A stretch of DNA of 64,000 bases. Origin: Candidatus Methylomirabilota bacterium. Its GTDB lineage: Bacteria; Methylomirabilota; Methylomirabilia; Methylomirabilales; 2-02-FULL-66-22. Under the pieces are notes generated by a model. It was not told where the DNA came from and did no database searches. It was given only the letters and a program-made list of their open reading frames with translations. Both the position numbers and the translations under genes were made by a program. Where the stretch lies: NCBI GenBank assembly GCA_016209735.1, contig JACQVN010000030.1, forward strand, positions 1-64,000, written 5' to 3'. Positions 11,290 to 20,828 of the stretch are shown here, one piece after another (the first letter of the stretch is position 1; every line of letters starts with the position of its first letter).

Positions 11290-11934
11290 ATGCGGATCGT
11301 GCTGCTGGGCCCCCCGGGTTCGGGCAAAGGAACGCAGGCCAAAGTGCTCACGGAGCGGCTCAAGGTTCCCCAGATCTCGACCGGGGACATGCTGCGGGCT
11401 GCGGTGGCGGCCGGCACCTCCCTCGGACGCGAGGCCAAGGCCGTCATGGAGCGAGGCGCCTTGGTACCGGACGCGGTGATCGTCGGGCTGGTGCGGGAGC
11501 GGATCGCCCAGACGGACTGCCGGACGGGCTACATCCTGGACGGCTTTCCCCGCACAGCGGCCCAAGCCGAAGCCCTGGACACGATGCTGAGGGAGCTCCA
11601 GACGCCCCTGGATTCTGTGCTCAGCCTCACGGTTCCCGCCGAGGAGGTGGTGGAGCGGATCGCCGGACGCCGGACCTGCCGGGGTTGCGGGCGGATGTAC
11701 CACATCCGCTACTCCCCAACGAAGGAGGCCGGTCGCTGCGACGCCTGCGGCGGCGAGACCTACCAGCGGGACGACGACGGGGAGGAGACCGTGCGCCGCC
11801 GGATGCAGGTCTACACCGAGCAGACAGCGCCCCTGGAGGCCCACTACGAGCGGCAGGGGCTCCTCAGGCGTGTTCCCGGCACCGGGCGGATCGGGGAGAT
11901 CACCGAGCATCTGCTCCAGACTCTGGGCGTCTGA
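11290..11934 (+). CDS. adk: Adenylate kinase, zinc-lid type
   Basis: MRIVLLGPPGSGKGTQA; CRGCGRMYHIRYSPTKEAGRCDACGGE. Confidence 0.97.
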   Translation: MRIVLLGPPGSGKGTQAKVLTERLKVPQISTGDMLRAAVAAGTSLGREAKAVMERGALVPDAVIVGLVRERIAQTDCRTGYILDGFPRTAAQAEALDTMLRELQTPLDSVLSLTVPAEEVVERIAGRRTCRGCGRMYHIRYSPTKEAGRCDACGGETYQRDDDGEETVRRRMQVYTEQTAPLEAHYERQGLLRRVPGTGRIGEITEHLLQTLGV

Positions 11935-11937
11935 ACG

Positions 11938-12714
11938 ATGCAGGAACGGATCATCCTGAAGGCTCCCTGGGAGCTGGAGATTCTGCGCCGCAGCAACCGG
12001 CTGGTGGCCGAGGCGCTCCAGGAGTTGATCGGGATGGTCCGGCCGGGCGTGACCACGCTGGAGCTGGATCGCTTTGCCGAGGCGTATCTTGTCCGGCGGG
12101 GCGCCCGACCGGCGTTCAAGGGGTACCGGGACTACCCGTTCACGCTGTGCACGTCGGTGAACGAGGTCGTGGTCCACGGCCTGCCGTCGGCCAAGCCCCT
12201 CCGGGCGGGCGATATCCTCAGTCTGGACATGGGGGCGGTGGTGGACGGCTACTACGGGGACGCGGCCGTGACCGTCCCGGTGGGGCCGATCTCCCCCGAG
12301 GCGGCCCGGCTCCTCCAGGTGGGACGGGAGTCCCTGGGGCGAGCCATCGCCGCGACCCAGCCGGGGGCCAGGTTGACGGATATCTCGCGGGCGATCCAGA
12401 CCCACGTGGAGGCCCAGGGGTGCTCGGTGGTGCGGGTTTTCGTGGGGCACGGGATCGGCCGGGCCCTGCACGAGGCGCCGCAGATTCCTAACTTCGTGGA
12501 GCCGGGGCAGGGACGGGGGCCCGTGCTGAAGCCCGGGATGGTGCTGGCCATCGAGCCCATGATCACTGCCGGCGGGCCGGAGGTGAAGGTGCTGGAGGAC
12601 CGCTGGACGGCGGTGACGGTGGACGGCTCCCTGGCGGCTCATTTCGAGCATACCGTGGCGCTCACGGAGCGCGGGACCGAGGTCCTGACGGCCGGGGATG
12701 GGCATTCGGGGTGA
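11938..12714 (+). CDS. map: Type I methionine aminopeptidase
   Basis: TSVNEVVVHGLPS; GHGIGRALHEAPQIPNF; AIEPMITAG. Confidence 0.96.
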   Translation: MQERIILKAPWELEILRRSNRLVAEALQELIGMVRPGVTTLELDRFAEAYLVRRGARPAFKGYRDYPFTLCTSVNEVVVHGLPSAKPLRAGDILSLDMGAVVDGYYGDAAVTVPVGPISPEAARLLQVGRESLGRAIAATQPGARLTDISRAIQTHVEAQGCSVVRVFVGHGIGRALHEAPQIPNFVEPGQGRGPVLKPGMVLAIEPMITAGGPEVKVLEDRWTAVTVDGSLAAHFEHTVALTERGTEVLTAGDGHSG

Positions 12715-12750
12715 GGCGCGGGCGGGCGACCCGCGGGGGATGGCAGGCGA

Positions 12751-12969
12751 ATGGCCAAAGAAGAGGCGGTGGAGGTCGAAGGCACGGTGGTGGAGCCTCT
12801 CCCCAACGCCATGTTCCGTGTCGAGCTGGAGACCGGACACAAGGTTCTGGCCCACATCTCCGGCAAGATGCGGATGCACTTCATCCGGATCCTGCCCGGG
12901 GATCGAGTGATCGTCGAGCTGTCCCCCTACGATCTCACCCGGGGGCGAATCATCTACCGCTACAAGTAA
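12751..12969 (+). CDS. infA: Translation initiation factor IF-1
   Basis: [27 protein letters not shown]. Confidence 0.97.
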   Translation: MAKEEAVEVEGTVVEPLPNAMFRVELETGHKVLAHISGKMRMHFIRILPGDRVIVELSPYDLTRGRIIYRYK

Positions 12970-13036
12970 TCCCGGCGTGCCCTGCCGGGCCTGAGGGAAG
13001 CGGCGGGGCGGCGGGGACGGGAGGGCAGGTGCGCGG

Positions 13037-13150
13037 ATGAAGGTGCGGTCGTCGGTGAAACCGATGTGTGAGAAGTGCAAGATCATCAGGCGCAAAGGGG
13101 TCATCCGGATCCTGTGCGAGAACCCCAAGCACAAGCAGCGGCAGGGGTGA
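13037..13150 (+). CDS. rpmJ: 50S ribosomal protein L36
   Basis: Own translation: [37 protein letters not shown]; not in ORF track. Confidence 0.96.
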   Translation: MKVRSSVKPMCEKCKIIRRKGVIRILCENPKHKQRQG

Positions 13151-13154
13151 TCCC

Positions 13155-13250
13155 AATGCGGAATGCGGAATGGCGAATGCGGAATGCGAGGCGGAGCGGT
13201 GCGGGGGCGGGTCCTCATTCCGCATTCCGAATTCCGCGTTCCGCATTCCA
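13155..13250. repeat. Word-like repeat island (GGAATGCGGAATG left arm / CATTCCGCATTCC right arm)
   Basis: Seen directly between rpmJ and rpsM. Confidence 0.85.
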
Positions 13251-13265
13251 GGGTAGGAGGCGGAT

Positions 13266-13661
13266 GTGGCCAGAATAGCGGGGGTGGATCTGCCCCGGGA
13301 GAAGCGGCTGGAGGTGGCGCTGACCTACATATTCGGGGTCGGCCGCTCCCTGTCCAGGCGGATCCTGAGCGAGGCGGAGGTCAGCGAGGATGTCCGGGTG
13401 AAGGATCTGACGGAAGATCAGGTCAACAAGCTTCGCCGGGTGATCGAGGGCGGATACCGGGTCGAGGGGGATCTGAAGCGCCAGGTCTCCATGGACGTGA
13501 AGCGGCTGATGGACATCGGCTGCTACCGCGGCCTCCGCCACCGGCGGGGGCTCCCCGCCCGCGGGCAGCGCACGCGCACCAACGCCCGGACCCGCAAGGG
13601 CCCGCGGCGCGGCGTGGGCGTCAAGAAGTCCGGCAAGGCGACCCCGGCGGCGAAGTCGTAG
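13266..13661 (+). CDS. rpsM: 30S ribosomal protein S13
   Basis: [26 protein letters not shown]. Confidence 0.97.
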   Translation: MARIAGVDLPREKRLEVALTYIFGVGRSLSRRILSEAEVSEDVRVKDLTEDQVNKLRRVIEGGYRVEGDLKRQVSMDVKRLMDIGCYRGLRHRRGLPARGQRTRTNARTRKGPRRGVGVKKSGKATPAAKS

Positions 13662-13700
13662 CCCGGATGCTTCGCCAAAAGACGGCGAAGAATCCGGGCT
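13660..13700. repeat. Hairpin AGCCCGGATGCTTCGCC / GGCGAAGAATCCGGGCT
   Basis: Seen directly; left arm overlaps the rpsM stop codon. Confidence 0.85.
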
Positions 13701-13751
13701 TAAGCGGCATCCGAATCCGTCCGGGGCCGGCGGCTCCGAGGGTTTCTGTTA

Positions 13752-13792
13752 AGCCCGCATGATCCCCGGCAGTTTGGTGAATCATGCGGGCT
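13752..13792. repeat. Hairpin AGCCCGCATGAT / ATCATGCGGGCT
   Basis: Seen directly upstream of rpsK. Confidence 0.85.
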
Positions 13793-13803
13793 GGAGGGAG
13801 GGA

Positions 13804-14208
13804 ATGGCGACACCGACGAAGCGACCGGCGCCCGTCCGGCCCGGCAAGAAGGAAGGCCGCGGAGTCACCCACGGCATCGCCTGCGTTCAGGCGACGTTCA
13901 ACAATACCATCGTGACCATCACCGATGGGGCCGGCAACGTCGTCACCTGGGCCAGCGCGGGCAGCGTGGGGTTCAAGGGATCGCGCAAGAGCACCCCGTT
14001 CGCGGCCCAGATGGCGGCAGAGAGCGCCGCGCAGAAGGCCATCGGACAGGGCCTGAAGGAGGTGCGGGTTTTTGTGAAGGGGCCGGGGGCCGGTCGGGAA
14101 GCGGCAATCCGCTCCCTCCAGGCGGCCGGGTTGGAGATCACGGCCATCAAGGACGTCACCCCGATTCCCCACAACGGCTGCCGCCCCCGGAAACGGCGGC
14201 GAGTCTAG
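13804..14208 (+). CDS. rpsK: 30S ribosomal protein S11
   Basis: [29 protein letters not shown]. Confidence 0.97.
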   Translation: MATPTKRPAPVRPGKKEGRGVTHGIACVQATFNNTIVTITDGAGNVVTWASAGSVGFKGSRKSTPFAAQMAAESAAQKAIGQGLKEVRVFVKGPGAGREAAIRSLQAAGLEITAIKDVTPIPHNGCRPRKRRRV

Positions 14209-14284
14209 GAGAGCGTGCTGCCGTTGTGCCGGGGCCCCCGGGGGGCCCCGGCACCGCGGGAGCGCCGCCCAAGGAGTAGGGTCC

Positions 14285-14911
14285 GTGGCACGACACACCG
14301 ATCCGGTCTGCAAGCTTTGCCGTCGCGAAGGGATGAAGCTGTTCCTGAAGGGGGACCGCTGCTACTCGGTGAAGTGCGCCGTCGAGAAGCGCAATTACCC
14401 GCCGGGGGAGCACGGCCAGCGCCGTTCCAAGCCCACGGAATACGCCCAGCAGCTCCGCGAGAAGCAGAAGATGAAGCGGATCTATGGCGTGCAGGAGACC
14501 CAGTTCCGCACCTACTTCCAGAAGGCCGAGCACCAGAAGGGCGTCACCGGCGAGAACCTGGTCCGACTCCTGGAGCAGCGGTTGGACAACGTGGTCCACC
14601 GGCTGGGATTCGCCGCCTCCCGGGCCCAGGCTCGGGTCCTCATCGGCCAGGGGCATTTCCAGGTCAACGGCCGGCGCGCCACCGTCCCCTCCCTGCTGTT
14701 GAAGGCGGGGGACGCGGTGGAGGTCGCGCCGCGGAGCCGGGAACTCGTCGCCATCGCCGGGGCGCTGGAAGGGGCCAAGAAGCGGCGCGTGCCCTCCTGG
14801 CTGGAGATGGATGCGGCCAATCTCAAGGGGGTCTTGCGAACGCTGCCGAGCAAGGACGAGCTGGCGATTCCGGTGCAGGAGCAGTTGGTGGTCGCGCTGT
14901 ATTCGAAGTGA
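14285..14911 (+). CDS. rpsD: 30S ribosomal protein S4
   Basis: [26 protein letters not shown]. Confidence 0.97.
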   Translation: MARHTDPVCKLCRREGMKLFLKGDRCYSVKCAVEKRNYPPGEHGQRRSKPTEYAQQLREKQKMKRIYGVQETQFRTYFQKAEHQKGVTGENLVRLLEQRLDNVVHRLGFAASRAQARVLIGQGHFQVNGRRATVPSLLLKAGDAVEVAPRSRELVAIAGALEGAKKRRVPSWLEMDAANLKGVLRTLPSKDELAIPVQEQLVVALYSK

Positions 14912-14933
14912 GACGGCGAGGGAGAGGCTGCGC

Positions 14934-15938
14934 ATGCAGAAGTTCAAGGGATTCCAGAAGCCCAAGCGGCTCGAGTGCGAGCTGGAAACGCTGACCAGCA
15001 CGTACGGCAAGTTCGTGGCCGAGCCGTTGGAGCGCGGATTCGGACTGACTCTGGGGAACTCCCTGCGTCGGGTGCTGCTCTCCTCCATCGAGGGGGCGGC
15101 CATCACCACCGTGCGCGTCGCGGGGGTTCTCCACGAGTTCTCGACGGTCCCCGGCGTGAAGGAGGATGTTACCGACATCATCCTCAACCTGAAGCAGCTC
15201 CGGCTGAAGCTCAGCGGGGACGCCCCCCGTACCCTCAGCCTGCGGGCGGCGGGGGAAGGGGAGGTCCGCGCCTCCCAGATCACTGCGGACCCCACCGTGG
15301 AGATCCTGACTCCCGACCTCTACCTCTGTTCCCTGGACAAGGACGGTCGGCTGGACATGGAGCTGGAGGTGCGGCACGGCCGCGGCTACGTGCCGGCCGA
15401 GCGGAACAAGCGGGAGGGCATGCCGGTCGATGTCATGCCCATCGATGCCATCTTCTCGCCCATCCGAAAGGTGAACTTCCAGGTGGAGGATACCCGGGTC
15501 GGGCAGGCCACGGACTACAACAAGCTCATCCTGGAGGTGTGGACGGACGGCTCGGTGCTCCCGCAGGACGCCGTCGCCTACGCGGCCAAGATCCTCAAAG
15601 ACCACCTCACCATCTTCATCAACTTCGAGGAAGAGGCGGAGACCGAGGAAGAGACCGTGGACGAGAGCCGGGACCGGATGCTGGATAACCTCAGTCGCCC
15701 CGTCGACGAGCTGGAACTCTCCGTGCGGTCCGCCAACTGCCTGAAGAATTCGAATATCCGGCACATCTACGAGTTGGTGGAGAAGACCGAAGCGGAGATG
15801 CTGAAGACCAAGAACTTCGGCCGCAAGTCCCTGAACGAAATCAAGGAGATTCTGGCGAACATGGGCCTGCACCTGGGCATGAAGCTGGACGGCCTGCCCG
15901 TGGGCGACGCCGCCAGGCGGAAAACGGCCAAGGGCTAG
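14934..15938 (+). CDS. rpoA: DNA-directed RNA polymerase alpha subunit
   Basis: [26 protein letters not shown]. Confidence 0.97.
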   Translation: MQKFKGFQKPKRLECELETLTSTYGKFVAEPLERGFGLTLGNSLRRVLLSSIEGAAITTVRVAGVLHEFSTVPGVKEDVTDIILNLKQLRLKLSGDAPRTLSLRAAGEGEVRASQITADPTVEILTPDLYLCSLDKDGRLDMELEVRHGRGYVPAERNKREGMPVDVMPIDAIFSPIRKVNFQVEDTRVGQATDYNKLILEVWTDGSVLPQDAVAYAAKILKDHLTIFINFEEEAETEEETVDESRDRMLDNLSRPVDELELSVRSANCLKNSNIRHIYELVEKTEAEMLKTKNFGRKSLNEIKEILANMGLHLGMKLDGLPVGDAARRKTAKG

Positions 15939-15972
15939 CGCGGACGGCGCAATTCGGGGGAGACCAACGGCC

Positions 15973-16461
15973 ATGCGGCATCGCAGAGCGGGGCGGAAAC
16001 TCGGTCGGACCACGGCCCACCGGGAGATGATGATGCGGAACCTGGTGACCTCCCTGGTCCTGTACGAAAAGATCATCACCACGGCGGCCAAGGCCAAAGA
16101 GCTTCGTCGGGTGGCGGAGCGGCTGGTCACCTTGGCCAAGCGCGGTGACCTCCACGCCCGGCGGCAGGCAGCCGAGGTGCTGAACGACGAGAAGGCGGTC
16201 AAGAAGATATTCGAGAGTCTGGGAGGACGCTACCAGGAGCGCAATGGCGGGTACACCCGCATCACCAAACTGGACTACCGGATGGGGGACGGGGCGCCCC
16301 TGGCCGCCATCGAGTTCGTCGGTGCGGAGGTTCCTGCCGAGGCCAAGAAACCCAAGGCGAAGGCCAAGGGTCCCGAGTCGGCCGAGGCGGGAACGGGACG
16401 GCGCAGAAGGCGCCGCCGGCGCAAGGCGGAGGCTCCGGCGGCGGCCGGCGCGGAAGGCTGA
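15973..16461 (+). CDS. rplQ: 50S ribosomal protein L17 with basic C-terminal extension
   Basis: [28 protein letters not shown]. Confidence 0.96.
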   Translation: MRHRRAGRKLGRTTAHREMMMRNLVTSLVLYEKIITTAAKAKELRRVAERLVTLAKRGDLHARRQAAEVLNDEKAVKKIFESLGGRYQERNGGYTRITKLDYRMGDGAPLAAIEFVGAEVPAEAKKPKAKAKGPESAEAGTGRRRRRRRRKAEAPAAAGAEG

Positions 16462-16490
16462 GCGTCCGGTGTCTCCGGCATGAGCGAATT

Positions 16491-16526
16491 ACGCCCTTCC
16501 ACAGCGGATTGCGGAAGGGCGTTTGC
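16491..16526 (+). terminator. Hairpin (ACGCCCTTCC-n12-GGAAGGGCGT) plus short T stretch after rplQ; candidate terminator of the r-protein operon
   Basis: Perfect 10-bp stem followed by ttgcatt. Confidence 0.6.
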
Positions 16527-16558
16527 ATTCCGGCGGCCGGGCGGCACGGGGAATCCCC

Positions 16559-17812
16559 ATGGATGTGCTCCTGAAGTACGGACACCGGAATCAGGTCTGC
16601 CGATTCCCGGAGGCGGGGGTAAAGCTTTGCATCCTGCGGCCGGGCCGCCAGGCCGCGGTGGCCGACGAGACGGCGGCCCTGCGCGCCGCGCTGGCCCAAC
16701 CCGTGGGGAGTCCCCGGCTGTCGGCCCTGGTCTCTCCAGGTCAGACGGTGGCCGTGGTCACCTCGGACATCACCCGGCCGTGTCCATCGCACCGCCTCGT
16801 GCCGCCGGTCCTGGGCGAACTGAATGCGGCGGGGGTGACCGACGACGACGTCCTGGTGGTGCTGGGCCTCGGCGTCCACCGCCCGCACACGGCAAAGGAG
16901 CGGGAGCGGCTGGTCGGACCCGCCGTGGCAAAGCGGGTGCGCTGCATCGACTCTGACCCACAGGACGTGGCGCGCGTCGGGGTCACGCGGCAGGGAACGC
17001 CCGTGGAGGTGTTCCGCCCGGTGCTCGCTGCGGATGTCCGGATCTGCCTGGGGGTGATCGAGTACCATTACTTCGCCGGGTACAGCGGCGGCCTGAAAGC
17101 CCTGGTTCCCGGCGTCTCGAGCGCCGCCACGATCCAGGCCACGCACCGTCGCATGACGGAGCCCCACGCCGTCGCCGGCGTCCTGGAGGGCAACCCGGTG
17201 CGCGCGGATCTCGATGAAGCCGGCGAGCTGATCGGCGCCTCCTTCCTGCTGAACGTGGTGGTGGACGAGGAGCACAGGATCGTCAAGGCCGTGGCCGGGC
17301 AGCCGCGCCTCGCCCATCAGGCGGGATGCCGGGCCCTGGATGCCTTCGGGCGGGCGCTCGTGGATCGGCCTGCTGACTTGGTCGTGGTGGGTGCGGGGGG
17401 CGCCCCCAAGGACCTCAATCTGTATCAGGCGCAAAAGGCCCTGGACAACGCCCGGCACGTGGTCCGGCCCGGCGGTGTCATCCTCCTGGTGGCGGAGTGC
17501 CCGGAGGGGCTGGGGAGCGAGACCTTCGCCGCCTGGATGCGGGATCCGGGCGGCCCGAGCGCCATCCTGGCGCGGATCCACCGGGAATTCGTGCTGGGGG
17601 GGCACAAGGCCGCGGCGGTGGCCCAGGCCATGACGCGGGCCGAGGTAGCCCTGGTCTCCGCCATCCCACCCCAGGAGGCCCGGAGTTACGGCTTCCACCC
17701 CTACGACAGCGTGGAGGCGGCCCTGGCCGCGGCCCTGGCCAAGCTCCCTCCGGATCCGCTGGTCGTGGTGATGCCCGAGGGGGGCGCTCTCCTGCCGGCC
17801 GTGTCGAGTTGA
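16559..17812 (+). CDS. LarA/DUF2088-family protein (nickel-dependent lactate racemase-like)
   Basis: TSDITRPCP...; GLGVHRPHT; EYHYFAGYSGGLKALVPGV motifs of the LarA family. Confidence 0.8.
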   Translation: MDVLLKYGHRNQVCRFPEAGVKLCILRPGRQAAVADETAALRAALAQPVGSPRLSALVSPGQTVAVVTSDITRPCPSHRLVPPVLGELNAAGVTDDDVLVVLGLGVHRPHTAKERERLVGPAVAKRVRCIDSDPQDVARVGVTRQGTPVEVFRPVLAADVRICLGVIEYHYFAGYSGGLKALVPGVSSAATIQATHRRMTEPHAVAGVLEGNPVRADLDEAGELIGASFLLNVVVDEEHRIVKAVAGQPRLAHQAGCRALDAFGRALVDRPADLVVVGAGGAPKDLNLYQAQKALDNARHVVRPGGVILLVAECPEGLGSETFAAWMRDPGGPSAILARIHREFVLGGHKAAAVAQAMTRAEVALVSAIPPQEARSYGFHPYDSVEAALAAALAKLPPDPLVVVMPEGGALLPAVSS

Positions 17813-17896
17813 AGGACGGGGCGAGGAAGGTGCGACCGACCGGTCTGGCGCCCGCAGGAGTTTTCCCTTGCACGGCTCCCGGGGAGTGTGCTAGCT

Positions 17897-17923
17897 GGTT
17901 CTTGCGCTGATGGCGCAAGAACC
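17897..17923. repeat. Interspersed palindrome ggttcttgcgc-tgatg-gcgcaagaacc
   Basis: Same family as 8334-8360 and 51917-51943. Confidence 0.85.
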
Positions 17924-18045
17924 AAACCAGTCCAAGAGTCAGGGGTGAGAAACTACGGGCGTACGGGCATGACGGCGTGGACTCCGCGGGGCTTTCCCCG
18001 CGAGGGGCTCCGTCCTGTGGCATCCGCATATCCACGAGGGGAACA

Positions 18046-20142
18046 ATGAAACGATCCGAGACGGCAAAGATCCGCAACGTCGCTGTCGTCGCACACGGCA
18101 GCGCCGGAAAGACGACCCTCACCGAGGCCATGCTCTTCTCTGCCGGGGCCACCACCCGCCTGGGGCGCGTGGAGGACGGGACCACCATCACGGATTTCGA
18201 CGACGACGAGATCCGGCGGAAGATCAGCATCAGCACGGCCTTGGCCTGGGCGGAGTGGAAGGGGCATAAGCTCAACCTGCTGGATACCCCCGGGTACGCG
18301 GCCTTCCTGGCTGATGCCAGGAACGCGCTGCGGGTGGCGGATGCGGCCATCGTGGTGGTGGGGGCGCCCGACGGGGTGAAGGTCTCGACCGAGAAGGTGT
18401 GGGGCTACGCCGCCGCCTTCGGGCTGCCGCGGGTCATCTACCTGTCCAAGATGGACCGGGAGCGGGCCGACTTCGGCCGGGCCCTGGAAGATGTCCGGAA
18501 GACACTGTCCGCCCAGGCCGTTCCGCTGCAGGTGGCCATCGGGGAGGAGGCGGGCTTCAGTGGGGTGGTGGATCTGGTGAAGATGCGCGCCCTCCGCTTC
18601 ACGGCCGACGGACCGGGGAAGGCGACGGACGAGGAGGTGCCGGACGCGGTTCGGGCTGCCGCGGAGGCGCAGCGGGCCGTGCTGGTCGAGGCCGTGGCCG
18701 AGGCCGACGATCGCTTGCTGGAGAAGTACCTGGAGGCGGGCGAGCTGTCCGAGGCGGAGCTGCGCGAGGGTCTTGCCCGCAGCATCCGGGAGGAAAAGAT
18801 CTTCCCGGTGCTGTGCGGGGCGCCGGCCCGTAATGTGGCGGTGACACCGCTCCTGGACTTCATCGTCGAATACCTCCCATCCCCCCTGGATCGGCCGGCG
18901 GTGACGGGGGCGACCGGGAAGGGGGAGGAGATCTCCAGCCGGGAGGCCAGGGACGAGGCGCCGCTGGCGGCCCTGGTCTTCAAGACCATTGCGGACCCGT
19001 ACGCCGGCAAGGTCACCATGTTCCGCGTCTACGCGGGGACGCTCCACTCGGATTCGACGATCTTCAACGCCGGCAAGGACGTCAAGGAGCGGATCGGCCA
19101 GCTCCAGCTCATCCGCGGGAAGCAGCAGGCAGCAACGGAGGCCATCGGGGCGGGGGATCTCGGTGCCGTGGTGAAGCTGAAGGAGACGGGTACCGGCGAT
19201 ACCCTGTGCGACGAGAAGAATCCCATCCGGCTGCCCGGCATCAGCTTCCCGGCCCCGGTCATCTCCTTTGCCGTGGAGCCGAAAGCCAAGGGGGACGAGG
19301 ACAAGATGAGCACGGCCTTCGCCCGGCTGCGGGAGGAGGATCCCACGATCCAGATCCGGTACGACGCCCAGACCAAAGAGACGGTGGTCTCCGGCATGGG
19401 GCGGGCCCACGTGGAGATCGTGGCCGAGCGCCTCAAGCGGAAGTTCGGCGTGGAGGTTACCCTGAAGATGCCGCGCGTTCCCTACAAGGAGACCATCAAG
19501 GCCAAGGTCCGCGAGGTCCAGGGCCGCCACAAGAAGCAGACGGGCGGGCGCGGCCAGTTCGGGGATTGCTGGATCCACATGGACCCGCTCCCCCGGGGAG
19601 CCGGCTTCGAGTTCGTCAATGCCATCGTGGGCGGCGTGATTCCGAGGAACTTCATCCCCGCCGTGGAGAAGGGGATCGTGGAGGCCATGGAGCGGGGGGC
19701 CGTGGCTGGCTACCAGACGGTGGATCTCCGCGTCACCCTCTACGACGGCTCCACGCATCCCGTGGACTCCTCGGAGCTGGCCTTCAAGCTGGCCGGCCGC
19801 CTGGCCTTCCGCAGAGCCATGACCCAGGCCAGGCCGGTTCTCCTGGAGCCGATCATGACCGTGGACGTGGTGGCCCCCGGCGACTGCATGGGAGACATCG
19901 TGGGGGATCTCAACAGCAAGCGGGGGCGGGTGCTGGGCATCGAGGCCAAGGGCCGCAACCAGGTGGTCAAAGCCAGCGTGCCGCTGGCGGAGATGCTGGA
20001 GTACGACTCGCGCCTCAGGTCCATCACCGGGGATCGGGGGGACTACAGCATGGAGTTCTCTCACTACGAGGAGGTCCCTGCCCACATCCAGGAGAAGATC
20101 GTCGCCGAATCGAAGCCCACTGCAGAGGAAGAGGAGGAGTAG
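18046..20142 (+). CDS. Elongation factor G-like GTPase (EF-G paralog)
   Basis: AHGSAGKTTLTEAML, DTPGYAAF, domain IV/V; not in the str operon position. Confidence 0.88.
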   Translation: MKRSETAKIRNVAVVAHGSAGKTTLTEAMLFSAGATTRLGRVEDGTTITDFDDDEIRRKISISTALAWAEWKGHKLNLLDTPGYAAFLADARNALRVADAAIVVVGAPDGVKVSTEKVWGYAAAFGLPRVIYLSKMDRERADFGRALEDVRKTLSAQAVPLQVAIGEEAGFSGVVDLVKMRALRFTADGPGKATDEEVPDAVRAAAEAQRAVLVEAVAEADDRLLEKYLEAGELSEAELREGLARSIREEKIFPVLCGAPARNVAVTPLLDFIVEYLPSPLDRPAVTGATGKGEEISSREARDEAPLAALVFKTIADPYAGKVTMFRVYAGTLHSDSTIFNAGKDVKERIGQLQLIRGKQQAATEAIGAGDLGAVVKLKETGTGDTLCDEKNPIRLPGISFPAPVISFAVEPKAKGDEDKMSTAFARLREEDPTIQIRYDAQTKETVVSGMGRAHVEIVAERLKRKFGVEVTLKMPRVPYKETIKAKVREVQGRHKKQTGGRGQFGDCWIHMDPLPRGAGFEFVNAIVGGVIPRNFIPAVEKGIVEAMERGAVAGYQTVDLRVTLYDGSTHPVDSSELAFKLAGRLAFRRAMTQARPVLLEPIMTVDVVAPGDCMGDIVGDLNSKRGRVLGIEAKGRNQVVKASVPLAEMLEYDSRLRSITGDRGDYSMEFSHYEEVPAHIQEKIVAESKPTAEEEEE

Positions 20143-20250
20143 CGGCCCTCCCGCTTTTTCCCTTGCCCGGGCAGCCGGTACTGTGCTATAAGACACACAG
20201 AGTGGGCACACGCCCGCTCTTTGTGTTTCGTGCGGGGAGACGAGTCGAGC

Positions 20251-20739
20251 ATGGCACGTGCAAGGGGCGGCGCCTCGCCGGCCGCGGATATCCTCGGGCG
20301 GGTTCGGCCGCTGGCCGAGACGGTGGCGGCCGGACAGGGCCACGAGCTGGTGGGAGTGGAGTTCCGCCGAGAGGCCCACGGCTGGATCCTGCGCATCTTC
20401 ATCGATCACCCGGGCGGGGTGACCCTCGACCACTGCCAGCGCATGAGTGAGGAGTTGGGGGATCACCTGGATGTTGAGGACCTCATTGCCCATCCCTACC
20501 ACTTGGAAGTTTCGTCTCCCGGGCTGGATCGCCCGCTGACACGCGAGGCGGACTTCGTGCGGTTTGCGGGCCGGGATGCCCGTATCATGACCCGGGAAGC
20601 CATGGCGGGGCAGCGAAACTTCCGCGGGCGCCTGGCGGGCCAGGACGGTCGGGCCATCATCCTGGAACGGTCGGACGGCCAACGGGTGGCCATTCCTTAC
20701 GACCTCATCCTCAAAGCGCGACTCGAGCCGGAGCTCTAG
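20251..20739 (+). CDS. rimP: Ribosome maturation factor RimP
   Basis: HELVGVEFRREAHGWILRIFIDHPGGVTLDHC; YHLEVSSPGLDRPL. Confidence 0.93.
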   Translation: MARARGGASPAADILGRVRPLAETVAAGQGHELVGVEFRREAHGWILRIFIDHPGGVTLDHCQRMSEELGDHLDVEDLIAHPYHLEVSSPGLDRPLTREADFVRFAGRDARIMTREAMAGQRNFRGRLAGQDGRAIILERSDGQRVAIPYDLILKARLEPEL

Positions 20740-20828
20740 CCGCCGCCGCGGCGGCAGCCGATCCTGGGGGGAGTGGGGAGCGGTCCGCCCTGCGGCAAGG
20801 GCCCCGGGTTACACAGGGGAGGCACGGC

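Noticed and set aside
9724-13218. 1164-aa minus-strand ORF
   Set aside because: Antisense to rplO-secY-adk-map-infA; high-GC shadow ORF with low-complexity His/Gly/Arg-rich translation
17953-20682. 909-aa minus-strand ORF
   Set aside because: Antisense to the EF-G-like gene and rimP; no recognisable domain
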